Source: Oceanospirillaceae bacterium
GTDB taxonomy: Bacteria > Pseudomonadota > Gammaproteobacteria > Pseudomonadales > Balneatricaceae
DNA length: 64,000 nucleotides
Direction of reading: 5' to 3'
Assembly: GCA_013215375.1 (NCBI GenBank)
Contig: JABSRB010000026.1
Coordinates: forward strand, 1-64,000
How positions within the stretch are numbered: the stretch's first letter is position 1; each line of letters starts with the position of its first letter. Below the pieces are notes generated by a model that made no database searches, was not told the origin of the DNA, and saw only the letters and a program-made list of their open reading frames with translations. Made by a program: the position numbers and the translations under genes. Positions 37,049-46,261 of this stretch are shown here, in pieces.

Positions 37049-38048
37049 AGTAGGTATTGCAGGGTATGGGACCATTGGTAAGTTAAGAGAAAAAGCGGTA
37101 GAGCGTATTGATAATGCACAGGTTGTTGCTGTTTTCGATATTGATCCACCTAAGAAAGTTAAAGAGGGCGTTTTTGTTTGCGTAAATTATGATGAGCTTC
37201 TGGAGCAGAATCTTGATGTCGTATTTGTTTGTGCCTTTAATCATGTATTAGCTGGATTTACGGTTAAAGCACTCGATAGTGGCTTACACGTGTTTTGTGA
37301 AAAGCCGCCAGCAAAAAGCACTGAAGAATTGGCAGAAGTTATTGAAGCTGAAAAAAGGAATACTCAAGTATTAAAATATGGGTTTAACCACCGTTATCAT
37401 TATTCAGTGATTGAAGCTAAAAAACTCATTGACAGTGGAGATATGGGACCGCTTTTATGGATGCGGGGAGTCTATGGTAAAGCGGGAAGTATTGATTATG
37501 ATAAGAACTGGCGAAACTTTAGGAAATTATCCGGTGGCGGAATTTTAATTGATCAAGGCATTCATATGCTTGATTTAATGATGTTATTTTCAAATAGTAC
37601 ATTTGAAAAAGTCAATAGTTTTGTTACTACTTCTTTCTGGGATATAGAAGCGGAAGACAATGCTTTCGCCATCATGCAAAATAGTAATAAAGTCATCGCT
37701 ATGTTGCATTCATCTGCAACACAATGGCGCCATAAATTCTTACTAGAAATGTGCTTTGAGCATGGTTATATCAATCTTGATGGTATTTTGTCAGGCACTA
37801 GAAGCTATGCACCTGAAAAACTTGTTGTTGGTCGTCGGGAATTTGAAGATATTACCCACGCAATGGGTAAGCCAAAAGAAACAACCACTTGGTTTGAAAA
37901 TGATGATTCTTGGATACTAGAAGTACAAGAGTTTTTTGATGCTGTCAATGGGAAAGGCAAAATAGAAAATGGAACAAGCTTGGACGCATTTAATGCATTA
38001 AAGCTCGTTGAAGACATATATGCACATTCTGGATTTTATAATGATTAA
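37041..38048 (+). CDS. Gfo/Idh/MocA family oxidoreductase
   Basis: This NAD(P)-dependent sugar oxidoreductase of 335 residues begins MLRVGIAGYGTIG and has the family EKPPAK motif near residue 90 and GGGILIDQGIHMLDL with the catalytic-site histidine. AGAGAGG precedes the ATG at 37041; the upstream ATG at 37023 would add six residues inside the isomerase gene. In sugar pathways these enzymes oxidise or reduce a nucleotide or phosphate sugar. The exact substrate cannot be read from sequence. It overlaps both neighbours by eight bases. Confidence 0.88.
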   Translation: MLRVGIAGYGTIGKLREKAVERIDNAQVVAVFDIDPPKKVKEGVFVCVNYDELLEQNLDVVFVCAFNHVLAGFTVKALDSGLHVFCEKPPAKSTEELAEVIEAEKRNTQVLKYGFNHRYHYSVIEAKKLIDSGDMGPLLWMRGVYGKAGSIDYDKNWRNFRKLSGGGILIDQGIHMLDLMMLFSNSTFEKVNSFVTTSFWDIEAEDNAFAIMQNSNKVIAMLHSSATQWRHKFLLEMCFEHGYINLDGILSGTRSYAPEKLVVGRREFEDITHAMGKPKETTTWFENDDSWILEVQEFFDAVNGKGKIENGTSLDAFNALKLVEDIYAHSGFYND

Positions 38049-38970
38049 ACGTGTTGTTGGCGTTACTGCAGTTGCATTCTCTAGAGATAAAGAACGTGTC
38101 CAAACCCTGAAAGATGCTTTTAGTGGTCAAGTATTAATAAATGAAAACCTAGTCCGTTTTACCCCTGAAGAATTGATTCCATTCATGCAGAAGTGTGATT
38201 ATGTAATTGTGGGGTTAGATAAAATTTCTGATGCTGTGTTGTCACAATGTCCAAATCTAAAAGTGATATCAAAATATGGTGTTGGTTTGGATAATATTGA
38301 TTTTGAGGCCTGTGACAAATATGGTGTAGAAGTGGTTTTTCCTAAAGGTGTCAATAAGCGCTCTGTTACAGAGGAGTTTTTAGGAGCGACCCTCTCATTG
38401 TTGAGAAATCTATATGTTACATCAAATCTTCTAAAAAATGGTGAATGGTTAGTGCAGGGTGGCGTCCAATTAACAAATAAAACAGTAGGTATTATCGGTG
38501 TTGGTCATATAGGTAAAGATATTATCGATATACTTAAACCGTTTAATTGTGAAGTTTTAGTAAATGATATTGTTGATCAGAGCGACTATTACAAAAGTAT
38601 GGGTGTGACAGAGGTATCCAAAGAGGAGCTGTTTAGAAAATCTGATGTAATCACTATACATACCCCATTATCAACAGACACACACCATTTGATAAATTCT
38701 GATTCGTTAGCTTTAATGAAAAATACAGCATTAGTCATTAACTTAGCTAGAGGCGGTATCATAGATGAGGAAGCATTAAAACAAGCATTGCTAAATAATA
38801 CGATTGGTGGTGCAGCTTTAGATGTCTATGAGGTTGAACCTGCTGTTGACCTTGAACTATTACATATACCTAATCTAATGTGTATGCCCCATATTGGTGG
38901 TAATGCAAAGGAGGCAGTTGAAGCAATGGGGATGGCCGCAATCTTAAATCTAATTGAAAGGGTTAACTAA
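38041..38970 (+). CDS. D-isomer-specific 2-hydroxyacid dehydrogenase (phosphoglycerate dehydrogenase-like)
   Basis: This 309-residue protein has the family layout: N-terminal substrate domain, Rossmann motif GVGHIGKDI near residue 159, catalytic arginine in NLARGGIIDEEAL, glutamate in DVYEVEPA and histidine in MPHIGGNA. I start at the ATG at 38041, which overlaps the upstream stop; 38008 is deeper in the previous gene. Such enzymes interconvert 2-keto and D-2-hydroxy acids, unusual in an O-antigen locus. A broken paralogous gene lies at 50660. Confidence 0.88.
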   Translation: MIKRVVGVTAVAFSRDKERVQTLKDAFSGQVLINENLVRFTPEELIPFMQKCDYVIVGLDKISDAVLSQCPNLKVISKYGVGLDNIDFEACDKYGVEVVFPKGVNKRSVTEEFLGATLSLLRNLYVTSNLLKNGEWLVQGGVQLTNKTVGIIGVGHIGKDIIDILKPFNCEVLVNDIVDQSDYYKSMGVTEVSKEELFRKSDVITIHTPLSTDTHHLINSDSLALMKNTALVINLARGGIIDEEALKQALLNNTIGGAALDVYEVEPAVDLELLHIPNLMCMPHIGGNAKEAVEAMGMAAILNLIERVN

Positions 38971-39051
38971 CTATGGCCTTTATTGGAAATTCTTATAAAA
39001 TAAAAAAGCTTGAATATAAAACAGTCTTTAAAGTACCTGTAGAGTTGTTGT

Positions 39052-39786
39052 ATGGCATTTGAAGTAGAATTTGAAATAGCAAAAACTTCGGCTAGATTGG
39101 CAGGTGAATTGTTATGCCATGCAACTGAAAAGACGGTGCTAAGTGCAATTGACCATGATATAAAACTTGATTTAGATATAAAAGCCGAAAAGCTAATCTT
39201 AACTTACCTAAAAAAGTTATCATCCTTTCCAGTCTTAGGTGAAGAGACAGGCTTGTCAAAACAAATCAAAAAGGGAGAACCCTATTGGATTGTAGACCCA
39301 ATTGATGGAACATTGAACTTTGTACATGAGATTCCATTTTCTAGTGTGTCCATTGCTTTGTGGAAAGATGACAAACCGATAATTGGAGTGGTTTACGATT
39401 TTCACCGAGGTGAAATGATAGCATCCTTAAAAAATAAGGGCGTGTTTTTTAATGGTAAACAGTTAGTACCACCACCTAAAGTCGCAATCAAACAAGCCAT
39501 ATTGGCAACAGGTTTTCCATCATATTTATTACACGATACTGAAACATTAAAAAGTGTCATTGATAAAATTAAAAAATATAAGAAAATCCGGCTATTCGGA
39601 TCGGCAGCTCTCTCTAGTACTTATGTTGCTTTAGGCCGTGTACATGCATATTTTGAAGATTCAATTAAATTATGGGATGTTGCTGCTGGTATTGCTATTT
39701 GTGAAGAGTTAGGAATTAAAACGCACTACACTTCGATAGAAAATAATGAATTTTTATATACTGTAGAAATAAAAAATTTGGAATAA
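39052..39786 (+). CDS. Inositol monophosphatase family phosphatase
   Basis: This is a Mg-dependent sugar or polyol phosphatase of 244 residues. The metal-site motifs are GEETG near residue 65, WIVDPIDGTLNF near 84 and WDVAAG near 215. In this cassette it probably dephosphorylates the sugar phosphate produced by the preceding genes. The ATG at 39052 has GAG about ten bases upstream. An 81-base spacer separates it from the dehydrogenase gene. A frameshifted relative is at 49204. Confidence 0.88.
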   Translation: MAFEVEFEIAKTSARLAGELLCHATEKTVLSAIDHDIKLDLDIKAEKLILTYLKKLSSFPVLGEETGLSKQIKKGEPYWIVDPIDGTLNFVHEIPFSSVSIALWKDDKPIIGVVYDFHRGEMIASLKNKGVFFNGKQLVPPPKVAIKQAILATGFPSYLLHDTETLKSVIDKIKKYKKIRLFGSAALSSTYVALGRVHAYFEDSIKLWDVAAGIAICEELGIKTHYTSIENNEFLYTVEIKNLE

Positions 39787-39991
39787 TTATATTATTAATA
39801 ATCGGAAGAATAGATAATTAATACTGAGTCTGTAACTCAGGCATCTACTCGTATAGTCGTTCTTTATAAAATATTCTGTGGCGTTGATGTAAAAAAATTA
39901 TTATTGAATGTGTGATGTTTTAAAAGATGCTAATAAATTGTTGATAATTGAAGTTTCTGTGAAATATAATGAGATATGGTGCCCTTTCAAT

Positions 39992-40488
39992 ATGCAAATA
40001 ATAACAACTACTAGTGGTCTTTTTCTTGAGTCGAAAGTCAATGACACCATACTTAAAGGCCCTAAGCGATGTTTTTATTTTAGAATATAACTGCGGAACA
40101 GGAGAGTGACGTATTATGAAATAATGCTACTAGAGGGCGATATTGGTGAAGTTAAAGAACCAGTAGCCCTAAGTCAAGATGATAAGGCAAGTGCTAAAAT
40201 CTTAACTTGTTGTTGTTCTCCTCAAACTGATATTTTGATTGATGCTGAAGATTTGAGTGTATTACATGGCATTGAAATAAAAAACCTACCAGCTCGAATT
40301 AGTCATTTAAAATTACTTTCAGCTGATATTGTAGAAGTAAAATTGAGAATACCGCCTACTGCATCATTAGAGTTTATAGAAGGTCAAGTGGTTCGAATGA
40401 AATGATTATTTCTGCAAAGCAGGTATTTATAAGAACTGGACTTGGAAGAAAATTTTTTTATTCAGTTGTCTTTGTCTCGAACCGATAG
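39992..40488 (+). pseudogene. ascD: CDP-6-deoxy-3,4-glucoseen reductase remnant (DdhD/AscD), multiply disrupted
   Basis: DdhD/AscD is the flavin and 2Fe-2S reductase that works with DdhC. The N-terminal ferredoxin domain can be followed through three frames: MQIITTTSGLFLESKVNDTIL, then ALSDVFILEYNCGTGE from 40059 followed by an in-frame TGA, then EIMLLEGDIGEV to KILTCCCSPQTD and LRIPPTASLEFIEGQ. The lesions are an extra base near 40058, a lost base at 40107-40111 and a cysteine changed to tyrosine. After 40405 the FAD and NAD domains are missing, but [12 protein letters not shown] before the stop at 40488 resembles the family's C-terminus, implying an internal deletion. It lies directly upstream of ddhA, as in Yersinia and Salmonella. 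Confidence 0.82.
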
Positions 40489-40508
40489 TTCAATTAAGGA
40501 ATAATATT

Positions 40509-41282
40509 ATGAAAGCAGTTATTTTAGCTGGTGGTTTAGGTACCCGTCTCAGTGAAGAAACGCACTTGAGACCAAAACCAATGATCGAAATTGGAGGTAA
40601 ACCTATCCTCTGGCATATTATGAAAATGTATTCATCTCATGGAATCAACGATTTTATCATCTGCTGTGGCTATAAGGGCTACGTTATTAAAGAATATTTT
40701 TCTAATTATTTTTTGCATCAATCAGATGTTACATTTACGATGACAGATAATCGAATGGAAGTTCATGAGAAAAGAGTCGAGCCTTGGACAGTGACATTGG
40801 TTGACACCGGAGATGATTCAATGACCGGTGGTCGTTTGGCTCGTGTTATTGATTATATTAAAGACGAAGATGCTTTTTGTTTCACTTATGGTGATGGGGT
40901 TGGTGATATGGATATTACTGCAAGCATTCAATTTCATAAGCAGCACGGTAAACAAGCAACATTAACGGCCACATACCCCCCAGCACGGTTCGGTGCACTT
41001 GACATGGAACATGGTGTTGTTAAAAGTTTTAAAGAAAAGCCAAAAGGTGACGGCGCTATGATTAATGGTGGTTTTTTTGTGCTTTCTCCAGAAGTGCTTG
41101 AAAGAATAACTGGTGATGACAGTGTCTGGGAACAAGAGCCTTTAATAAGCCTCGCTGAAGATGATCAGTTAATGGCGTATGAGCATAAAGGTTTTTGGCA
41201 ACCTATGGATACATTGAGAGATAAGGTGCTTTTAGAAAGTTTATGGCAAGCAGGTAAAGCACCATGGAAAAACTGGGACTAA
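40509..41282 (+). CDS. ddhA: Glucose-1-phosphate cytidylyltransferase
   Basis: DdhA (RfbF) makes CDP-glucose, the entry point to 3,6-dideoxyhexoses. The 257-residue protein begins [24 protein letters not shown] and contains [27 protein letters not shown] and the C-terminal [12 protein letters not shown] segment. TTAAGGA precedes the ATG. It begins the intact ddhABC run; ddhB starts four bases after the stop. Confidence 0.97.
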   Translation: MKAVILAGGLGTRLSEETHLRPKPMIEIGGKPILWHIMKMYSSHGINDFIICCGYKGYVIKEYFSNYFLHQSDVTFTMTDNRMEVHEKRVEPWTVTLVDTGDDSMTGGRLARVIDYIKDEDAFCFTYGDGVGDMDITASIQFHKQHGKQATLTATYPPARFGALDMEHGVVKSFKEKPKGDGAMINGGFFVLSPEVLERITGDDSVWEQEPLISLAEDDQLMAYEHKGFWQPMDTLRDKVLLESLWQAGKAPWKNWD

Positions 41283-41286
41283 GGAT

Positions 41287-42351
41287 ATGATTGAGACGAG
41301 TTTCTGGAAGGGAAAACGAGTCTTTTTAACCGGTCATACTGGTTTCAAAGGGAGTTGGCTTTCATTATGGCTTTGCGAGCTTGGGGCAATCGTGAAAGGA
41401 TATGCCCTAGCTCCTAATACAACCCCAAGCTTGTATGAAGAAGCGCGAGTTGCTGAGAAAATAGACTCTGAGTTAGGGGATATTCGGAACTTCCAACAAC
41501 TTCAAGCGAGCATGATTGGCTTTAATCCAGATATTCTGATTCATATGGCGGCTCAACCTTTGGTTAGGCTTTCTTATAGAGAGCCTATAGAGACGTATGA
41601 GATAAATGTTATGGGAACTGTAAAGGTTCTTGAGGCAGCTAGAGCTTGTCCAAATATAAAGTCTATCGTTAGTGTGACTACTGATAAATGTTATGAAAAT
41701 AGGGAATGGGAATGGGGTTATAGAGAAAATGAGCCTATGGGTGGACATGATCCTTATAGCAATAGCAAAGGCTGTGCAGAGTTAGTTACTTCCGCTTATC
41801 GAAGTTCATTCTTGGCAGAAAAAGGTGTTGGCCTTGCAAGTGCCCGAGCGGGCAATGTGATTGGCGGTGGTGATTGGGCGGATGACCGACTAATTCCCGA
41901 TATTTTACATGCCTTTGAACAAGATCGGCCGGTTATCATTCGAAATCCGAAATCAACAAGACCATGGCAACACGTTTTAGAGCCTTTATCAGGGTATTTA
42001 GTATTAGCGCAGGAACTATATAAGGCTCCGCAAGAGTATGCTGAAGGCTGGAATTTTGGCCCTAAAGATGAAGACGTAAAACCTGTTGCTTGGATTCTCG
42101 ACAAAATGGTGGAGAATTGGCACGGTAGTGCCCACTGGGAACTTGACAATACTGCACATCCCCACGAGGCAGGGTACCTCAAGTTGGATATATCTAAAGC
42201 AAGATCACGGTTGAATTGGCAGCCAAATTGGAATCTTGCAGAGACCCTAGAGCGTATCACAAATTGGCATCAAGCATGGCTCAACCAAGAAGAGATGCAA
42301 TATCTTTGCCTCAAAGAAATTAATGAATATAGTAGAGTTATTAAAAAATGA
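41287..42351 (+). CDS. ddhB: CDP-glucose 4,6-dehydratase
   Basis: DdhB (RfbG) converts CDP-glucose to CDP-4-keto-6-deoxyglucose. The 354-residue extended SDR shows TGHTGFKGSWLSLWL at the N-terminus, AAQPLVRLSYREPI, and the catalytic YSNSKGCAELV. The start has AAGGAT. Its stop overlaps the ddhC start (ATGA). Confidence 0.96.
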   Translation: MIETSFWKGKRVFLTGHTGFKGSWLSLWLCELGAIVKGYALAPNTTPSLYEEARVAEKIDSELGDIRNFQQLQASMIGFNPDILIHMAAQPLVRLSYREPIETYEINVMGTVKVLEAARACPNIKSIVSVTTDKCYENREWEWGYRENEPMGGHDPYSNSKGCAELVTSAYRSSFLAEKGVGLASARAGNVIGGGDWADDRLIPDILHAFEQDRPVIIRNPKSTRPWQHVLEPLSGYLVLAQELYKAPQEYAEGWNFGPKDEDVKPVAWILDKMVENWHGSAHWELDNTAHPHEAGYLKLDISKARSRLNWQPNWNLAETLERITNWHQAWLNQEEMQYLCLKEINEYSRVIKK

Positions 42352-43664
42352 AAACGACTGAATCGCTCCGAAAAGATATTGCAGAGTTAGTTAAAGAATA
42401 TGCAGCATTGCAATATGTTAAAAAGGATTTCGTAGCAGGTACTACAGTTGTACCGCCATCTGGGAAAGTAATAGGGGTGGAAGAATTACAACATATGGTT
42501 GAAGCTTCTTTAGATGGCTGGTTAACCACCGGTAGGTTTAATGATCAGTTTGAAAAAGAATTAGCTGATTTTATTGGCATCAAACATCTTATTTCAGTCA
42601 ACTCGGGTTCGTCAGCCAATTTAGTTGCCTTTGCTACATTAACATCACCCCAGTTAGGTAAGCGTGCAATAAAAAAAGGTGATGAAGTAATTGCTGTTGC
42701 TGCCGGGTTTCCTACTACCGTGAATCCTATCGTACAATTCGGCGCAATCCCTGTTTTTGTCGATGTAAATCCAAAGACACACAATATTGACGCAGATCTT
42801 ATTGAAGCTGCAATTTCTCCGAAAACTAAAGCAATTATGCTGGCGCATTGTTTGGGCAATCCATTTGACCTTGGTAAAGTTAAAGCTATTTGTAAAAAAT
42901 ATAATTTGTGGTTGATTGAGGATTGCTGTGATGCATTAGGTGCAAAATTTGATGGGAAGATGGTCGGTACCTGGGGGGATATAGCCACGCTAAGTTTCTA
43001 CCCTGCGCACCATATTACGATGGGGGAAGGGGGGGCTGTATTTACCAATAGTAGACAGCTTAAGATGATTGCTGAATCGTTTCGTGACTGGGGGCGTGAT
43101 TGTTATTGTGCCCCAGGTTGTGATGATACTTGTGGTAATCGTTTCGGTAAACAATTGGGATCACTACCCAAAGGTTATGACCATAAATATACCTATTCGC
43201 ATTTAGGATACAATTTAAAAATAAGTGATATGCAAGCCGCTTGTGGTGTTGCTCAGCTGAAACGTGCACCAGAGTTTATAAAAAAGAGGAATGAAAACTT
43301 CGAGTATTTAAAAAATAAACTTTCAACACTCTCTGATTTTATAGAAGTCACTGATGCGACAGAAAACTCAACGCCATCATGGTTTGGTTTTCCAATCACA
43401 GTTAAGCAAGAATCAGGGGTGAGTCGGCTTGACCTGATTAAATACTTAGATGAGAATAAAATCGGTACACGCCTGTTGTTTGCTGGTAATCTTACTCGGC
43501 AACCCTATTTCAAAGATGTCGAATATAGAATTTCAGGTGAATTAACTAATACTGATATAACTATGAACCAAACTCTTTGGTTGGGGATTTACCCAGGTTT
43601 AGGAAAAGAGCAACTTGATTTCGTATCTGAAAAATTAGAAGAATTTTTTGGTCTAAATTTTTAA
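42348..43664 (+). CDS. ddhC: CDP-4-dehydro-6-deoxyglucose 3-dehydrase
   Basis: DdhC (RfbH) is the PMP and 2Fe-2S enzyme that removes the C3 hydroxyl. The 438-residue protein has the aminotransferase fold; the usual PLP lysine is replaced by histidine in SFYPAHHITMGEGG, and the iron-sulfur cysteines are in CYCAPGCDDTCGNRFG. It needs the reductase DdhD/AscD for turnover, and that gene is broken just upstream in this window. Confidence 0.97.
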   Translation: MKTTESLRKDIAELVKEYAALQYVKKDFVAGTTVVPPSGKVIGVEELQHMVEASLDGWLTTGRFNDQFEKELADFIGIKHLISVNSGSSANLVAFATLTSPQLGKRAIKKGDEVIAVAAGFPTTVNPIVQFGAIPVFVDVNPKTHNIDADLIEAAISPKTKAIMLAHCLGNPFDLGKVKAICKKYNLWLIEDCCDALGAKFDGKMVGTWGDIATLSFYPAHHITMGEGGAVFTNSRQLKMIAESFRDWGRDCYCAPGCDDTCGNRFGKQLGSLPKGYDHKYTYSHLGYNLKISDMQAACGVAQLKRAPEFIKKRNENFEYLKNKLSTLSDFIEVTDATENSTPSWFGFPITVKQESGVSRLDLIKYLDENKIGTRLLFAGNLTRQPYFKDVEYRISGELTNTDITMNQTLWLGIYPGLGKEQLDFVSEKLEEFFGLNF

Positions 43665-43704
43665 TCGTTTAAAGGATATTTGGTGTATTCACCGAATCTA
43701 TTAT

Positions 43705-44256
43705 ATGAAAATTGAAGAGCTAGAAATACCAGATTGTTTTCAGATAACTCCTAATGTTCTAAAAGATCATCGCGGTGCTTTTACTAAAACATTTCATAAT
43801 GATACCTTCGCTGAATTTGGGCTGAATATTGAAATAAAGGAAGAGTTCTATTCCATTTCCAACAAAAATGTCCTTAGAGGTCTCCATTTTCAGAAACCAC
43901 CATCTGCGCATAATAAACTGGTTTATTGCGCGAAAGGTGCCGTTTTAGACTTTTTTATTGATCTTCGTAGAGGGTCACCAAAATACGGTCAGCATTTGTC
44001 TATTGAGCTAAATGAGAGCAATGGCTTGATTCTTTATCTTCCTATTGGAATTGCGCATGGTTTTTTAAGCTTAGAAGATAATTCTTTAATGGTTTATAAA
44101 ACGGACTGTAGTTATGACTCTGAATCAGATTGCGGGATAGGCTTTAGCTCTTGTGATATCAAACTCCCTATTGATGCTCTTGATATTATTATGTCTAAAC
44201 GTGATCAAAAACTTTGTAGATTAAAAGAGTATCAGAGTGAGTTTGTATATGAATAA
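43705..44256 (+). CDS. RmlC-fold epimerase, AscE-like (CDP-sugar 5-epimerase candidate)
   Basis: This 183-residue cupin of the dTDP-4-dehydrorhamnose 3,5-epimerase family contains DHRGAFTKTFHND, LRGLHFQ and IGIAHGFLSLED. It is clearly different from RmlC at 34850. Directly after ddhABC and before a reductase, it fits AscE, which epimerises C5 in CDP-L-ascarylose synthesis. The ATG at 43705 lacks a strong ribosome binding site. Assignment to a CDP rather than dTDP sugar rests on context. Confidence 0.8.
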   Translation: MKIEELEIPDCFQITPNVLKDHRGAFTKTFHNDTFAEFGLNIEIKEEFYSISNKNVLRGLHFQKPPSAHNKLVYCAKGAVLDFFIDLRRGSPKYGQHLSIELNESNGLILYLPIGIAHGFLSLEDNSLMVYKTDCSYDSESDCGIGFSSCDIKLPIDALDIIMSKRDQKLCRLKEYQSEFVYE

Positions 44257-45151
44257 TATTTTCATTACAGGAGCAAGTGGGTTTTTAGGTGCAAACCTAG
44301 TAAAGCACTTTATAACAGCAGGTTTGAAGGTCACTGCAGTTATTCGTGCCAACGGGTCAAGAGAAAGTTTTGATCAGCTTAATTGCCATGTAATTGAATA
44401 TGACGGATCTATTTCTTCCCTTCAAGAATGTTTGGATTCTAATACCACGGTGATCCATACTGCTTCTTATTATGTGGCAGAGCATACAAGTCAGGATTTA
44501 CCTGTACTAATAGAATCTAATCTTAAGTACGGGTTGGATTTGCTAGAGGCGATGCGAACAAGCGGAGCACGAAGGATTTTAAATATTGGTACTGCTTGGC
44601 AAGGTTATGAAGGGGTAGATCGCAGACCAGTTAATCTATATGCAGCTACTAAGCAGTCGTTTGAAGATTTGATTGCTTATTACTGCGACGCAGAGGAATT
44701 TTCTGCGATTTCACTTCGACTCAATGACACATATGGAGAAGAAGATAAGCGGATGAAGTTACTTAAATTATTAATTAGTAGAGGAGTTAATCAAAAGGCA
44801 CTGGATATGAGTGGAGGAGAACAAATTATTAATATCACTCATGTAGAAGATGTGTGTCGAGCAATATCTTTTGCGATTAATATTATGCCTGAATGCAGCA
44901 ATATTGATAAATATAACTTACAGAGTAACAGTAACTTTTCTCTAAGAGAATTGGCTAAATTAATCGAAGACGAGATAGGAATAGCTGTTCCAATTAACTG
45001 GAGTGTTAAAGAATACCGTAGGCGTGAGGTGATGATACCTACAAACAATTTCCCCCTAAAAGGATTTGTTTTTGAATATAACATTAGGGACGGTATTCGA
45101 TTAATCTACGATACATTGAAAGCTAAAACTCAAAACAGGTCGGAGATTTAA
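44249..45151 (+). CDS. NAD-dependent epimerase/reductase, AscF-like
   Basis: This 300-residue extended SDR begins MNNIFITGASGFLGANL and has YAATKQSFEDL as the catalytic YxxxK. In this position it probably reduces C4 of the CDP-3,6-dideoxy keto-sugar, giving CDP-L-ascarylose if AscE acts first, or another dideoxyhexose otherwise. GAGTGAG precedes the ATG at 44249; a GTG at 44237 would add four residues. It overlaps the epimerase gene by eight bases. Confidence 0.8.
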   Translation: MNNIFITGASGFLGANLVKHFITAGLKVTAVIRANGSRESFDQLNCHVIEYDGSISSLQECLDSNTTVIHTASYYVAEHTSQDLPVLIESNLKYGLDLLEAMRTSGARRILNIGTAWQGYEGVDRRPVNLYAATKQSFEDLIAYYCDAEEFSAISLRLNDTYGEEDKRMKLLKLLISRGVNQKALDMSGGEQIINITHVEDVCRAISFAINIMPECSNIDKYNLQSNSNFSLRELAKLIEDEIGIAVPINWSVKEYRRREVMIPTNNFPLKGFVFEYNIRDGIRLIYDTLKAKTQNRSEI

Positions 45152-45250
45152 ATTAACTGGAGGTGAGTATTTCTATTGAAGTTTGTTGATCAGATAGGAA
45201 ATTATGTGTTTTTATAGGCTGTATAATTGTTCTTAAGTGAGGTTTTAGTT

Positions 45251-46261
45251 TTGGAAGAAGTCCTGTTTTCCGTGATTATCCCAACTGTTAAATTTAATAA
45301 GTATTTAGATGAAGCTATTCAATCATGTTTTGATTCTGGGGTTCAGGCAACCATCGTAGTTTGGGTGAATAATTGTAGTTATAGTGGGTTCGAGCAATCC
45401 GATTTTTATAAATCTTCTAATGTACAATGGATGTGTATCGGTAAGAATACCGTTCCAATGTTTGAGTCTTGGAATGCAGCAATTGCGAACACTAAATCGG
45501 AATGGTGTTTTCTTCTATCGGATGATGATCTACTCATTAAGGGTTTCCTTGAAGGTGTAGATTTAGAAAGGTTGAACAAAAGAACACTATATGCTTCAAC
45601 TATTAACATTATTAATGAAGACAGTGAGTATCTTAGGGGTAGTATTCAATTGCCAAAGTCAAATTACGAAAGTAACGAGGCAATTGAACTCTATTTTAAA
45701 AATAGGTTTCATCATCATTTAAGCTTATTTGTCTTTAGTCGAGAAATGTTCAATATATGTGGTGGGTTTGTATTTACCGGATATCCAAATGGGTACTATT
45801 TGGATACTGTTTTTCACGGTAAGTTGCTTGCAGAATGTGATGGGATGATAGTTGCGCATAAGCCAGTATTCTCACGTAGAGAGTTTATTCAGCAAGCAAG
45901 CGCAGGCTTTTATTTTTCTGATGTTAGTGAGTACTTCGATATAATCTGCCTAAGGTTGTTTGAGAATGAAAAGTTCAAAATTCAAGCAGTTAAACGTTTT
46001 GGATCTATCACGCGGTATAAGAAAGATTTAATGCAGCATCGATTTTATACTGAATGGTATAAACTAAATAACAATGTTTTTAATACCTCATTTAAGGATA
46101 AGGTCTCTTTTTTTAAAAATGTCTTTTGGGGATGGGAGTTAGGAGGTGTTTTTAAAATAAAGTCAGTATTTCGGCTCTTATTCATATCTGTTAAATCTAC
46201 TCTCCCGGAAGGGGTATTGTTAAAGTGTCGACGTTGCTTGAAGAGTCTTACCAAATGGTAG
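45251..46261 (+). CDS. Glycosyltransferase family 2
   Basis: This GT-A fold glycosyltransferase starts MEEVLFSVIIPTVKFNKYLDEAI, has NTVPMFESWNAAI and the metal-binding LLSDDDLLIKGF motif near residue 95, and ends in a basic, hydrophobic tail. I use the TTG at 45251, eight bases after GAGG, over a TTG at 45227 (336 against 344 residues). Sugar specificity is unknown. It overlaps wzx by 37 bases. Confidence 0.85.
   Translation: MEEVLFSVIIPTVKFNKYLDEAIQSCFDSGVQATIVVWVNNCSYSGFEQSDFYKSSNVQWMCIGKNTVPMFESWNAAIANTKSEWCFLLSDDDLLIKGFLEGVDLERLNKRTLYASTINIINEDSEYLRGSIQLPKSNYESNEAIELYFKNRFHHHLSLFVFSREMFNICGGFVFTGYPNGYYLDTVFHGKLLAECDGMIVAHKPVFSRREFIQQASAGFYFSDVSEYFDIICLRLFENEKFKIQAVKRFGSITRYKKDLMQHRFYTEWYKLNNNVFNTSFKDKVSFFKNVFWGWELGGVFKIKSVFRLLFISVKSTLPEGVLLKCRRCLKSLTKW

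Noticed and set aside
39908-40090. Open frame of 60 codons before ddhA
   Set aside because: Its second half is simply the first frame of the ddhD/ascD pseudogene (from 39992), and the part before that has no family resemblance.
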